Shown: positions 7,867 to 16,934, counted from the first letter of the stretch. The stretch is DNA of 64,000 bases from Virgibacillus dokdonensis (GCF_900166595.1 NZ_LT745763.1:1028321-1092320); one strand, 5' to 3'. Notes: generated by a model from the letters alone, not told the origin. Translations and numbers: made by a program.

Positions 7867-8595
7867 TTGATTCAAGCATATTTTGAAAAAATTCACGAAT
7901 TACTGACTACTGTAGAACAGAAGGAAGCAGAAACAATGGAAAAAGCAGCAAAAAAAGTAGCTCAAACGATTCAAGCTGAAGGGGTCATTCATTTGTTTGG
8001 TTGTGGCCATTCACATATTTTAACAGAAGAAGTGTATTATCGTGCTGGTGGACTTGTGCCCATCCATCCTATTCTTCATGAACCTTTAATGCTCCATGAG
8101 GGAGCTGTGCGTTCTTCCTCTTTAGAAAGAGAGAACGATTATGCGAAAAACTTTATTTCTGATCAAGGAATTACAGCAGGAGATGTCGTATTTGTCATTT
8201 CTACTTCAGGAAGAAATCCAGTACCCGTAGATGTGGCTAACTATGCAAAACAGCAAGGTGCTTACGTAATAGGCATTACTTCCATTGCTTATTCATCTAG
8301 TCAAGCCTCACGTCACATTAGCGGGAAACATCTTTATGATGTCGTTGATATCATCATCGATAATCACGCACCTGCTGGCGATGCACTACTATCTCATGAA
8401 AAAGTAACTGTACCTTTTGCACCAAGTTCAACCGTTATTGGAGCAACGATACTGAATGCTGTATTAGCTAAAGCGATTGAAACGATGGCAGAGCAAGGAT
8501 TTGAACCGCCTGTATTTTTAAGCGGCAATATAGAGGGTTCTGATGAACATAATCAACGATTAGTTGAAAAATATAGAGAACGAGTAAAATTATAG
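7867..8595 (+). CDS. SIS-domain protein, UPF0309-type sugar-phosphate isomerase/binding protein
   Basis: A 242-residue SIS-fold protein. The sugar-phosphate binding stretch VFVISTSGRNPVPVD is clear, and HLFGCGHSHILTEEVYYRAGGL near residues 42-63 is the hallmark of UPF0309-type proteins. Members probably isomerise or bind phosphosugars in the cytoplasm. The start is taken as TTG 7867: AGGAGG ends 8 nt before it, the protein then begins MIQAYFEKIHELL as expected for the family, and the earlier in-frame TTG/ATG lack a good site. It is the last gene of the PTS-lactonase-creatininase operon, implying that the catabolised product is a phosphosugar. Confidence 0.85.
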   Translation: MIQAYFEKIHELLTTVEQKEAETMEKAAKKVAQTIQAEGVIHLFGCGHSHILTEEVYYRAGGLVPIHPILHEPLMLHEGAVRSSSLERENDYAKNFISDQGITAGDVVFVISTSGRNPVPVDVANYAKQQGAYVIGITSIAYSSSQASRHISGKHLYDVVDIIIDNHAPAGDALLSHEKVTVPFAPSSTVIGATILNAVLAKAIETMAEQGFEPPVFLSGNIEGSDEHNQRLVEKYRERVKL

Positions 8596-8752
8596 CTGTT
8601 TTTTGATGAAAACGATACAAAAGACCAAGTAGGTAAGGTCTTCATCGCCTTACATTGTATCTTTCATTTTCCGAGCAATCTCATTCATGTTCCGTCTCTA
8701 TTTGATGATGGCGCTGAATAGAAAAGCAAAAGGTGATCCAATCTTATTCTAA

Positions 8753-8793
8753 CAATCATTCAATAAGCTTTATTCAAGCTTATCGAATGGTTG
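8753..8793. terminator. Long hairpin between convergent genes
   Basis: Two 18-nt arms (8753-8770 and 8776-8793) pair with one mismatch and one wobble around a 5-nt loop (TATTC). It separates the plus-strand SIS gene from the minus-strand YitT gene, a usual place for a bidirectional terminator. No long T-run follows on either strand, so termination is uncertain. Confidence 0.45.
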
Positions 8794-8860
8794 TGTACAA
8801 TAAAACACTATCATGACTTGCATTGAGCGAGCTGCTGAAAACCTTCATCTTAAATTTGTA

Positions 8861-9694
8861 TTACCTTCCTTTGTAGCCTCTACGATTTATTTCCTGTACA
8901 CTATGTACGGTTATATAAGCATCTCCATCTATTTTTTCAATAATGCGCTTCAAGTGAACAATTTCCTGTTTATTTATGACGATGTAAAGAATTTCTTTGT
9001 TCTGCTTTGTATAACCACCTTTACCTTCTAAAACAGTAATTCCACGAGACATATTATTCGTTACTTGTTCGAGAACTTCTTCAGGGTATTTTGAAATAAT
9101 GAGTACGGCAGTGCGTTCATTTGCACCTTCTACGATAATATCAATTGCTTTGGCACCAACGTAAACGGAGATTAACGTATACATGGCTTTTTCTTGACCA
9201 ATGACAAACGCAGAAACCCCGATTACAGCAATATCTGTAAGGAGCATGCCCTTTCCAAAGCTCCAGCCGATAAATTGATGAAGCAAACGAACGATAATAG
9301 CCGTTCCACCTGATGTACCTCCAGTTTTAAAAATGAGACCTAACCCAATTCCAACAGTTAAGCCAGCAAATAAAGCGGCTAACAATGTATCACCGTTTCC
9401 AGCTTTACCGATGTTTTCTGTTACATGCAAAAATAAGGACGAAAAGACGATAGATATAATAGTATATATCATGACCCGTTTACTAAAATATCGATAACCG
9501 ATAGCTAGTAAAGCAGCATTAATAGCAAAATTTACAATTCCTGTGGACCATCCAAATATATAATAAGTTACAATCGATATCCCAATGATTCCTTCTTCAG
9601 ACAGGTTATTGGGAATCGCAAAATAATTAACTCCAAAAGCAAATATAAATGATCCGATAATAATTAAACTGCTTTCTTTTATCCATTTTCCCAT
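8861..9694 (-). CDS. YitT family membrane protein (DUF161/DUF2179)
   Basis: A 277-residue protein with five or six hydrophobic segments in the first 200 residues (SLIIIGSFIFAFGVNYFAIP, GIIGISIVTYYIFGW and others). It has the conserved GGTSGGTAIIVRLL motif near residue 125 and a soluble C-terminal DUF2179 domain (ERTAVLIISKYPEEV..GRGITVLEGKGGYT-like). These are hallmarks of the YitT/YqfU/YpjC family, whose biochemical function is not established. It is transcribed alone, convergent with the SIS gene. AGAGGAG lies before the ATG. Confidence 0.9.
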   Translation of the reverse strand: MGKWIKESSLIIIGSFIFAFGVNYFAIPNNLSEEGIIGISIVTYYIFGWSTGIVNFAINAALLAIGYRYFSKRVMIYTIISIVFSSLFLHVTENIGKAGNGDTLLAALFAGLTVGIGLGLIFKTGGTSGGTAIIVRLLHQFIGWSFGKGMLLTDIAVIGVSAFVIGQEKAMYTLISVYVGAKAIDIIVEGANERTAVLIISKYPEEVLEQVTNNMSRGITVLEGKGGYTKQNKEILYIVINKQEIVHLKRIIEKIDGDAYITVHSVQEINRRGYKGR

Positions 9695-10140
9695 TTACAA
9701 GAACTCCTCTCTAACTAGATTTTACCAGTATTCCAAGAAAATAAAAAGCAACAAAATAATCTGAAGCATTGCTTATTAATCCAAATCGATGATGAAGGAA
9801 ATGCTCCGAAAAATGATGCTATGATACCTTTCCGCCTTTTACCCACAATATAAATGTTATGTGTTATACTATTCAAAAAAGTTGTGGAAGGTTGTTTCCG
9901 TTGGATGGATAAAGATATGTGCAAAAAGGTTTTACCAGGAGGAATAACAGGGATACGCCGTATTTGATAAGCAGCGGTAACCAAACTATATGTGAAAGGA
10001 ATCACCCATCTATTTCTTGCACTATAGAATAAAAGTCTGCTTCGAAAAAAAGTGTTTTAAGTTTTTAAAAACATGGAAGATGTATGCTGGGTAAGTCTAA
10101 ATGGGATAACATTGGCACACTCTCTTGCGTAAGGCTTTGC
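9695..10140. other. Intergenic region between divergent yitT-like and rpiR-like genes
   Basis: About 450 bp without a supported gene. It must hold the promoter of the minus-strand YitT gene. I could not pick out a convincing -35/-10 pair; AT-rich stretches near 9845-9875 are candidates. Short frames on the minus strand here show no domain, signal peptide or ribosome site. Confidence 0.4.
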
Positions 10141-10214
10141 ACTGTAGAAAAGTATGATACGATAAACGGTCGTTTTCGTCTTAAAGACCTGGTTAACAAG
10201 CCAAGTTTTTCCTA
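10141..10214 (+). repeat. Repeat family B, copy 2 (degenerate)
   Basis: ACTGTAGAAAAGTATGATA, a degenerate middle, then CTGGTTAACAAGCCAAGTTTTTCCTAA. The hairpin arm CTTGGC has decayed to CTGGTT, so the stem is weakened while the right arm and T-run remain. It lies immediately before the ribosome site of the next gene, as copy 1 does. Confidence 0.65.
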
Positions 10215-10229
10215 AAGGAGCGAGCATGA

Positions 10230-11063
10230 TTGAATAAGTTAATAAACGAAAAATATGAACAATTAAGTGAAGCACAACGAAAGGTCGCTCGTTACATAGT
10301 AGAAAATATGGAAGAAGTTGTTGTCTTATCAGCACAAAGAATTGCTTCTTTGTCAGACGTAAGTGAAGCTACAGTTCATCGATTTGCTAAGACACTAGGA
10401 TATTTTAGTTTTGTTGAACTAAAACAGGACATACATGCAACATTGCGTAAGAACCAACGAGCGCTGAATAATTTCATTACTACAACTGCTGAAAAACCAG
10501 ATTCTTGGTTAGAAAAACATTTCTTGCAAGAAGCAGACAATATTGTTCGTACAAGTAAAGCAATAAAGGAGCGCGACATTCAAGACGTAGCTAACACACT
10601 GCTGCATGCTAATCATATATGGATAGCTGGTTGGCGATTGGGATTATCGATAACTACTTATATGCGATTTGTTTTTTCTTATATGCTTGGAAATACGACG
10701 TTAATTCCCCAAGGAGAACTCGCTGAATATAGTGCACATTTTAAAAAAACAGACGTCCTTATCGGAAGTGTATTTCCGCGTTATGATCATAAAACAGTAC
10801 AAATTATAAAAAAGGCAAAAGAGAAACATGTTCAAACAATTATTTTGACGGACTCGCCTTTATGCCCTGCTTGTAAACATGCGGATATAACTTTGCTTGC
10901 GAAAACAAAGTCAAAAGGCTTTTTAGATTCGTATACAGCCGCATTATCTATATGTCAGGCAATTGTAAATGAACTTTCCCATATTGGAGGGGAGCGTGTG
11001 AAAGAAAATATAAAGCAAATTGAAAAGAGTTATCCAGACTTTCTAGAAAAAAGCGAATCTTGA
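10230..11063 (+). CDS. MurR/RpiR family transcriptional regulator
   Basis: A 277-residue protein with an N-terminal HTH_6 domain (LSEAQRKVARYIVENMEEV, then QRIASLSDVSEATVHRFAKTLGY) and a C-terminal SIS domain (HIWIAGWRLGLSI; VQTIILTDS) that would bind a phosphosugar or related effector. The start is TTG 10230, 9 nt after AAAGGAG. An ATG at 10226 would give only three codons before a stop. It is the first gene of a run including an MBL hydrolase and an ABC importer and probably regulates that operon. The SIS domain suggests an effector such as an amino-sugar phosphate. The true ligand is unknown. Confidence 0.88.
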   Translation: MNKLINEKYEQLSEAQRKVARYIVENMEEVVVLSAQRIASLSDVSEATVHRFAKTLGYFSFVELKQDIHATLRKNQRALNNFITTTAEKPDSWLEKHFLQEADNIVRTSKAIKERDIQDVANTLLHANHIWIAGWRLGLSITTYMRFVFSYMLGNTTLIPQGELAEYSAHFKKTDVLIGSVFPRYDHKTVQIIKKAKEKHVQTIILTDSPLCPACKHADITLLAKTKSKGFLDSYTAALSICQAIVNELSHIGGERVKENIKQIEKSYPDFLEKSES

Positions 11064-11078
11064 TAGGAGTGGATGAAA

Positions 11079-11813
11079 ATGAAATTACATACAGTCGGAT
11101 ATTGGGGCGCCTATCCAAACGTGAACGAAGCGACTTCATGTTATTACGTTGAGGATGAACAAACAAAAATTTTACTAGATTGTGGTAGTGGCGCTCTTTC
11201 TAAGTTGCAAAATGTAATGGAGTTACAGGATTTAGATGCCGTTTTTATAAGTCATACTCATACCGATCATATGGCGGATATTTACAGTTTGGAATATGCC
11301 ATGCTTATTTTACAACAACTAGGAAAAAGAAAAGAGCCGTTAGATGTTTATGTATACGCAGAAAATAGGAGTGATCTATCGTTTGAATTTCCTCATGTAT
11401 TACGTGTTCATCCAATTCACCTAACTGAATCGGTGGTTATAGGTTCACTACAGCTTACTTTTTCAGAAAATGTTCATGAGGTTCCGTGCTGTGCTATGAA
11501 GGTAATGAATCAGCAAGGACATGCCTTCATATATTCTGCAGACACAGGTTATACAGAAAAACTCATTCAGTTTGCTCAAAATGTGGATACATTATTGATT
11601 GAATGTAGTTTTTATGCTGAACAACAAGGATTAGTAAAAGGGCATTTAGCGAGCTATGAAGTAGCTGACATTGCTAAAAAAGCAAACGTAGCTACCATTA
11701 TTCTTACGCATTTCCCGCACTATGGTAATATTCAACAACTAAAAGAGGAAGTGACGTCAAAAACAGATCAAGTTGTTCATCTTGCAAAGGAAGGTTTTAC
11801 CATCACTATATAA
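11079..11813 (+). CDS. MBL-fold metallohydrolase, YhfI/RNase Z-like
   Basis: A 244-residue metallo-beta-lactamase-fold protein. The zinc motif HTHTDH occupies residues 59-64, and later ligands appear in YSADTGYT and LTHFPHYG. The N-terminus MKLHTVGYWGAYPNVNEATS resembles Bacillus YhfI proteins of unknown function. ATG 11079 is chosen over 11073 because AGGAGT then sits about 8 nt upstream. It lies 15 bp after the RpiR-type gene and 13 bp before the ABC substrate-binding protein gene. Here it may hydrolyse an imported ester, lactone or amide, although many relatives are nucleases or phosphodiesterases. Confidence 0.82.
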   Translation: MKLHTVGYWGAYPNVNEATSCYYVEDEQTKILLDCGSGALSKLQNVMELQDLDAVFISHTHTDHMADIYSLEYAMLILQQLGKRKEPLDVYVYAENRSDLSFEFPHVLRVHPIHLTESVVIGSLQLTFSENVHEVPCCAMKVMNQQGHAFIYSADTGYTEKLIQFAQNVDTLLIECSFYAEQQGLVKGHLASYEVADIAKKANVATIILTHFPHYGNIQQLKEEVTSKTDQVVHLAKEGFTITI

Positions 11814-11826
11814 CGGAGGATTTGAT

Positions 11827-13368
11827 ATGAAAAAAAGTAATTTCAAAGCTTTTTTGTTATTATGTGCTGTTTTACTTGCTCTTATAGCTTGTTCCAATGC
11901 AAATTCTACTCCAACGAATGAGCAAGAAGTAAACGCCAAGGAAAATAAAGCAGGCGGTACGGTTCGTATAGCAATGAGTACGGAAGTGGATCATTTAGAT
12001 CCGTATCAATCTGCTGCAACAGATACGATGTCGATGATGGACAATGTATATGATGGTTTATTAGACACAGATGAGTCTGGTGAACTGGTGCCTGCTATCG
12101 CAGAATCCTACGATATTTCCGAAAATGGGCGCGTATATACATTTAAATTAAAGGAAAATGTTATGTTTCACGATGGGTCTGAATTAACTGCAGAAGATGT
12201 GAAATATTCTTATGAAAAGTTAGCAGGGTTAAGCGGTGACGAGCCAATTTCATCCCAATTTGAAGTAATTGAAAAGGTGGAGACTCCCTCTGATTTTGAA
12301 GTCGTCATTACATTAAAAGAAACAAATTCGGCTTTTCTAGCAGCAAATATTCGACCGATTTTACCTGCTGATTATGATAATCATAGCGAAAAACCTATTG
12401 GAGCTGGTCCGTTTAAATTTGCAGAATATAAAGTAGGACAAGAGCTGCGCTTAGTGAAATACGAAGACTACTATGATGAAGAAAAAGTACCGAAACTGGA
12501 TGAAGTGCAGTTTAAAATCATGCCTGATCCAGAATCAGCAATACTAGCGTTGCGATCTGGAGAAATTGATGTCATTCCAGGTATATCTGCTCAAGGCAAA
12601 GAGCAATTAGGCGATACCATTGAAACGATAGCTGCCCCACAAAACATGGTACAGTTAATGGCTTTAAACAACCAAGTAGAACCGTTAAATGATCTTCGTG
12701 TACGTAAAGCAATTAACTTAGTTATTGATAAAGATATGATTATCGATATGGTAGCTGAAGGAGATGGTGTTAAACTAGGATCAAATTTTAGTCCATCCAT
12801 GGAATTATATTACCAGGAAGGATTAGAAGATACGTATCAACCTCATCTTGATGAAGCGAAAAAGCTATTGAAGGAAGCAGGATACAAAGATGGGTTTAAT
12901 TTAGAATTGACGGTGCCATCTGATTATCAATTTCATGTAGATACAGCGCAAGTTATTACAGAACAATTAGGGCAAGTCGGTATTCAAGTAGATATCAAAC
13001 GCATTGAATTTAGTACTTGGTTGGAAAAAGTCTATAATCAAGCGCAATATGAAAGTACTATTATCGGGTTTACTGGAAAACTAGATCCTTATGAAATTTT
13101 ACGAAGGTATGTAAGTGACTACAATAATAACTTTGTTCAATTTGAAAATAAGGAATACGATGCACTTATCAAGGAGGCACTTGCGGCTACGGATGAAAAA
13201 GCGTTAGCTAATATATATAAACAAGCTCAAACACTCCTGACAGAAAAAGCAGCTTCCGTATTTATTATGGATCCTTATCGTACAGTTGCGATGAAGAAAG
13301 GGTTACAAGGATGGAAAATGTATCCGATTCAAAAATTTAATTTAGAAGATTTATATTATACGGAATAA
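11827..13368 (+). CDS. Extracellular solute-binding lipoprotein, Opp/Dpp family (SBP_bac_5)
   Basis: A 513-residue lipoprotein. It has a signal peptide MKKSNFKAFLLLCAVLLALIAC with lipobox Cys22, then a short linker. The SBP family 5 body includes LVPAIAESYDISENGRVYTFKLKENVMFHDGSELTAEDV-like blocks and LRVRKAINLVIDK. It captures a ligand outside the membrane for the permeases encoded next. The start at 11827 follows GGAGGA at the usual distance; an upstream in-frame ATG at 11773 lies inside the previous gene and would spoil the signal peptide. Family ligands include peptides, nickel, sugars and glycoconjugates. The RpiR regulator hints at a sugar-containing ligand. Confidence 0.9.
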   Translation: MKKSNFKAFLLLCAVLLALIACSNANSTPTNEQEVNAKENKAGGTVRIAMSTEVDHLDPYQSAATDTMSMMDNVYDGLLDTDESGELVPAIAESYDISENGRVYTFKLKENVMFHDGSELTAEDVKYSYEKLAGLSGDEPISSQFEVIEKVETPSDFEVVITLKETNSAFLAANIRPILPADYDNHSEKPIGAGPFKFAEYKVGQELRLVKYEDYYDEEKVPKLDEVQFKIMPDPESAILALRSGEIDVIPGISAQGKEQLGDTIETIAAPQNMVQLMALNNQVEPLNDLRVRKAINLVIDKDMIIDMVAEGDGVKLGSNFSPSMELYYQEGLEDTYQPHLDEAKKLLKEAGYKDGFNLELTVPSDYQFHVDTAQVITEQLGQVGIQVDIKRIEFSTWLEKVYNQAQYESTIIGFTGKLDPYEILRRYVSDYNNNFVQFENKEYDALIKEALAATDEKALANIYKQAQTLLTEKAASVFIMDPYRTVAMKKGLQGWKMYPIQKFNLEDLYYTE

Positions 13369-13393
13369 CTGTCACGTAAAGGGGATAACTGTT

Positions 13394-14338
13394 GTGAGGT
13401 TTTACTTATATAAATTGTCTATGTTCGGTTTAACATTATTTATCGTTTCCCTCATAATTTTCTTTGTTTTTCAGTTATTGCCAGGTAATCCAGCCCAAAT
13501 TATCCTTGGGTTGGATGCTGATGAACAACAAATTCATTATTTAGAGCAGGAATTAGGACTGAATAAATCAGCAATCGAAAGATACATCGATTGGATGGCC
13601 GGTATATTTCAAGGGGACTTAGGGGAATCTTTGCGTTACCAAGTACCTGTCAGTGACGTGCTTGCCGAACGTATTCCCGTGACGACATCCATAGCGATAT
13701 TTTCCATGGTGTTAACAGTTATTGTTGGAATACCCTTAGGAATTTTAATTGCTAGAATGAATGGGAAGAGAATTGCTGTTTTTTTATCGATGTTTACACA
13801 ATTAGGCATTTCCATTCCTTCTTTCTGGTTTGGGTTTATGCTCATTTTATTGTTTTCCGTGACGTTAAATTGGGTAACCTCATTTGAGTACGTAGCGTGG
13901 TCAGAAGATTTCTTTGGAGCGCTTCAGGCGCATTTGTTGCCATCGCTAGCTATTGCTATTTCGAATATCGCTGTGGTCATTCGTTATTTAAGAAATACCA
14001 TATTAGATCAAAGCAAAATGGATTATGTGCGAACTGCAACATGTAAAGGATTATCAGAGCGAGCTGTACTATATAGGCATGTATTAAGAAACGCATTTAT
14101 TCCTATCATTACGATTATTGGTTTAATTACTGCAGATACATTAGGTGGCAGCATTATCATTGAAAATGTCTTTGCCCTTCCTGGACTAGGGAGTTTACTT
14201 ATACAATCTATTACGTCAAGAGACTTTCCTTTGGTGCAATCCATGGTACTGTACATAGCTATTATTGTATTAGTCATTAATTTTGTCGTCGATCTTTTAT
14301 ATAAATTTATCGATCCAAGAATAAGGCAAAAGAGGTGA
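13394..14338 (+). CDS. ABC transporter permease, DppB/OppB family
   Basis: A 314-residue integral membrane protein. It has an N-terminal segment RFYLYKLSMFGLTLFIVSLIIFFVF, the family block LLPGNPAQIILG, six hydrophobic segments, and the EAA-type cytoplasmic loop YVRTATCKGLSERAVLYRHVLRNA that contacts the ATPases. It starts with GTG 9 nt after an AAGGGG site. It pairs with the permease at 14346 to form the channel. Its length and order (substrate-binding protein, B, C, D, F) match standard dipeptide/oligopeptide/nickel importers. Confidence 0.92.
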   Translation: MRFYLYKLSMFGLTLFIVSLIIFFVFQLLPGNPAQIILGLDADEQQIHYLEQELGLNKSAIERYIDWMAGIFQGDLGESLRYQVPVSDVLAERIPVTTSIAIFSMVLTVIVGIPLGILIARMNGKRIAVFLSMFTQLGISIPSFWFGFMLILLFSVTLNWVTSFEYVAWSEDFFGALQAHLLPSLAIAISNIAVVIRYLRNTILDQSKMDYVRTATCKGLSERAVLYRHVLRNAFIPIITIIGLITADTLGGSIIIENVFALPGLGSLLIQSITSRDFPLVQSMVLYIAIIVLVINFVVDLLYKFIDPRIRQKR

Positions 14339-14345
14339 TCTGTGA

Positions 14346-15149
14346 TTGAGGAATCGACTCCCCTTTTATATTGGTTTAACTTTTGTAGGATTGCTATTTG
14401 TTATGATGTTGATTGGCGTGTTTTATACACCCTATGACCCTAACGCGATTGATGCAACAAATCGACTTGCCTCACCGTCAGCTACCCACTTATTTGGCAC
14501 AGACAATTTTGGCAGAGATATTTTTAGTCGTGTCATGGAAGGAACCAAGACCGCCTTTTTCATCGGAACTACTGCTGTATCTATCGGTTTATTTTTTGGC
14601 TTTCTATTCGGTGCTTTTGCTGGATACTTTGGTGGCTGGATAGACGAGATAACGATGCGTTTTATTGATGCTATGCTAGCCTTTCCTGGGATATTATTAG
14701 CAATTATGCTAGTTGCTGTCTTTGAACCAGGCATGAAAAATACGGTAATTGCACTTGGTGTTATGAGTGTTCCTGCATTTGCACGAATTATTCGTAGTAC
14801 CTTTATTCAGTACAAATCGTATGATTTTGTAAAGGCTAGTATAGCAAAAGGTGGAAGTGCATTGCATATTATGATGAAGCATATTCTTCCAAATGCGTTA
14901 TCACCAATATTCGTAGCAGCAAGTTTAAGCTTTTCAGGTTCTGTATTAGCGGAATCTGGTTTAAGTTATTTAGGCTTAGGAGTGCAGCCTCCTGATCCAA
15001 GCTGGGGAAGAATGTTAAAAGAAGCACAGCCTTATATCGCTACTGCTCCGTGGTATGTCATCATTGTGGGAATAGTTATTACGGTGCTTGTTTTAGGCTT
15101 TAATTTATTAAGTGATGGGATGCGTGACATCCATGATAAAAGAGCATAG
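14346..15149 (+). CDS. ABC transporter permease, DppC/OppC family
   Basis: A 267-residue permease. It has the family signature FGTDNFGRDIFSRVMEGTK near residues 50-70, the EAA loop KSYDFVKASIAKGGSALHIMMKHILPNALSPI, and LSYLGLGVQPPDPSWGRML near the C-terminus. About six membrane segments are visible. The start is TTG at 14346, 8 nt after AGAGGTGAT, and 7 bp separate it from the dppB-like stop codon. It forms the heterodimeric channel with the preceding gene product. Confidence 0.92.
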   Translation: MRNRLPFYIGLTFVGLLFVMMLIGVFYTPYDPNAIDATNRLASPSATHLFGTDNFGRDIFSRVMEGTKTAFFIGTTAVSIGLFFGFLFGAFAGYFGGWIDEITMRFIDAMLAFPGILLAIMLVAVFEPGMKNTVIALGVMSVPAFARIIRSTFIQYKSYDFVKASIAKGGSALHIMMKHILPNALSPIFVAASLSFSGSVLAESGLSYLGLGVQPPDPSWGRMLKEAQPYIATAPWYVIIVGIVITVLVLGFNLLSDGMRDIHDKRA

Positions 15150-15159
15150 GAGGGGAAAA

Positions 15160-16140
15160 GTGAATCAAGCTACCTTAGCAGTTCATGAACTCGATATAAC
15201 TTTCCACCTTCCTGAAGGTGAATTTTACGCTTTACATAATATTTCTTTTGAAATATTTCCAAATGAAGTAGTTGGCATTGTAGGGGAGTCTGGCTGTGGG
15301 AAAAGTCTAACTGCAAAAGCCATTATGGGAACATTACCACAAAATGCGAGCATTACACGTGGAAACATGATTTTTCAGGATCGTCTGCTTCATCAGTTGT
15401 TAGATAAGGATTGGCAACGTTTAAGAGGGAATGAAATAACGATGATTTTTCAAGAAGCCATGACTTCTCTAAATCCTGTGTTAACCATTGGAAAGCAAGT
15501 TTCTGAAGTATTAAAGAAGCACACAGCTCTTTCAAAAAAAGAAAGAAAGCAACAAGTAATGAAAACATGGGAGGAAGTGGGCTTACCTAGAGCAGAAGCA
15601 TTATGGAAAGCGTATCCGCACCAGCTTTCAGGAGGGATGCGTCAGCGCGTTGTTATAGCTATGGCAGTTATTGGCCAGCCGCAATTAATTATTGCAGATG
15701 AACCGACAACGGCTTTAGATGTAACCACGCAAGCTCAAATATTAGATTTATTTCAATCCATTAAACAAAATTACAAAAATGCTTTGTTATTTATTTCCCA
15801 TGATTGGGGTGTCATAAGTAGCCTTTGTGATCGGGTGATGGTGATGTACGCAGGAAGAATTGTAGAACAAGGCGATGTAGATAAGCTTATGAATGAACCG
15901 AAACATCCTTATACGAAAAGCCTCCTCCAAGCTATTCCTAATGCATCCAAGCGGGGACAACGATTATATACAATTCCAGGAAACGTACCAAGTTTACAAG
16001 AGAGAAAAACAGGTTGTCCATTTTATGAGCGCTGTCCGTTAAAAATGAAACAATGTGAAGCAGTTTTTCCAGATACATATACATTTGCACGGCAAACGGT
16101 CGCTTGTCATTTATTTGCTAAAGAAGGTGAGCACCATTGA
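15160..16140 (+). CDS. ABC transporter ATP-binding protein, DppD/OppD family
   Basis: A 326-residue ATPase. Walker A is GESGCGKS at about residues 42-49, the signature is QLSGGMRQR and Walker B is LIIADEPTTALD. The C-terminal oligopeptide/dipeptide extension carries a cysteine cluster (GCPFYERCPLKMKQC, then VACH) of the kind reported in the OppD/DppD branch. The start is GTG 15160 with TAGGAGGGG about 4 nt before it; an earlier frame opening at 15112 overlaps the permease gene and has no site. Its stop overlaps the TTG of the next gene, indicating coupling. Confidence 0.92.
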   Translation: MNQATLAVHELDITFHLPEGEFYALHNISFEIFPNEVVGIVGESGCGKSLTAKAIMGTLPQNASITRGNMIFQDRLLHQLLDKDWQRLRGNEITMIFQEAMTSLNPVLTIGKQVSEVLKKHTALSKKERKQQVMKTWEEVGLPRAEALWKAYPHQLSGGMRQRVVIAMAVIGQPQLIIADEPTTALDVTTQAQILDLFQSIKQNYKNALLFISHDWGVISSLCDRVMVMYAGRIVEQGDVDKLMNEPKHPYTKSLLQAIPNASKRGQRLYTIPGNVPSLQERKTGCPFYERCPLKMKQCEAVFPDTYTFARQTVACHLFAKEGEHH

Positions 16141-16934
16141 AACAGCCGCTTATAGAAGTAGAAAACCTAAAAAAATTTTATGACCAAAAGCGGGGGAAGT
16201 TTTGGGAACAAGCTTTGTATATGAAAGCTGTTAATGGTATATCGTTTACTTTATATGAGGGTGAATCATTCGGATTAGTAGGTGAGAGTGGTAGTGGCAA
16301 GTCCACGACTGGTCAATTACTTGTGCAGTTAATACAGCAAACAGAAGGGAAGATTTATTTTAAAGGACAGGATGTATCATCATTCTCTGCTAGACAGTTA
16401 AAAGCTTGGAGAAAAGAAGTGCAAATTGTTTTTCAAGATCCATTTTCTTCATTGAATCCGAAGAAAACTGTCCAATGGACGTTAGATGAGCCGCTAGCAC
16501 TTCATAAAATGGGAAATAAAGCGACCCGCTATAAAAAGATCGTTCAAACATTAGATGACGTCGGTTTAGACAAATCTTATTTATCACGCTATCCTCATGA
16601 GCTTAGTGGTGGACAAAGGCAAAGGGTAGCAATTGCGGCTGCCATTATTCTCGAACCTCAATTTATTGTCATTGATGAAGGTGTTTCTGCATTAGATGTT
16701 TCTGTGCAAGCACAAATTTTAAATCTACTGAAAGATTTACAACATCAATATCAACTAACCTATTTTTTTATTTCCCATGATTTACATGTTGTGCAATATT
16801 TTTGCGATCGCATTGCTGTGATGTATTCAGGAGAAATTGTCGAAATAGGAGAAACAGAAGCAATTATTCAATCGCAGCAGCATCCGTATTCTAAATCTTT
16901 ATTCACGATAGTAGATCATCATGGCAGTGCATAA
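16137..16934 (+). CDS. ABC transporter ATP-binding protein, DppF/OppF family
   Basis: A 265-residue ATPase. Walker A is GESGSGKST near residue 54, the Q-loop is QIVFQDPFSSLNPKKTV, the signature is ELSGGQRQR and Walker B is FIVIDEGVSALDVS. The usual Walker B proline position of DEPVSALD is glycine here. It begins with TTG at 16137, overlapping the preceding stop by 2 nt, with GAAGGTGAG upstream. It is shorter than many OppF proteins because the C-terminal oligopeptide extension is nearly absent. It would energise import together with the product of the gene at 15160. It is the last gene of the operon. Confidence 0.92.
   Translation: MKQPLIEVENLKKFYDQKRGKFWEQALYMKAVNGISFTLYEGESFGLVGESGSGKSTTGQLLVQLIQQTEGKIYFKGQDVSSFSARQLKAWRKEVQIVFQDPFSSLNPKKTVQWTLDEPLALHKMGNKATRYKKIVQTLDDVGLDKSYLSRYPHELSGGQRQRVAIAAAIILEPQFIVIDEGVSALDVSVQAQILNLLKDLQHQYQLTYFFISHDLHVVQYFCDRIAVMYSGEIVEIGETEAIIQSQQHPYSKSLFTIVDHHGSA

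Noticed and set aside
8598..8615. cre-like TGAAAACGATACAA just after the SIS gene
   Set aside because: The C of the right half-site is displaced by one base and the site lies downstream of the operon, so a regulatory role is unlikely.
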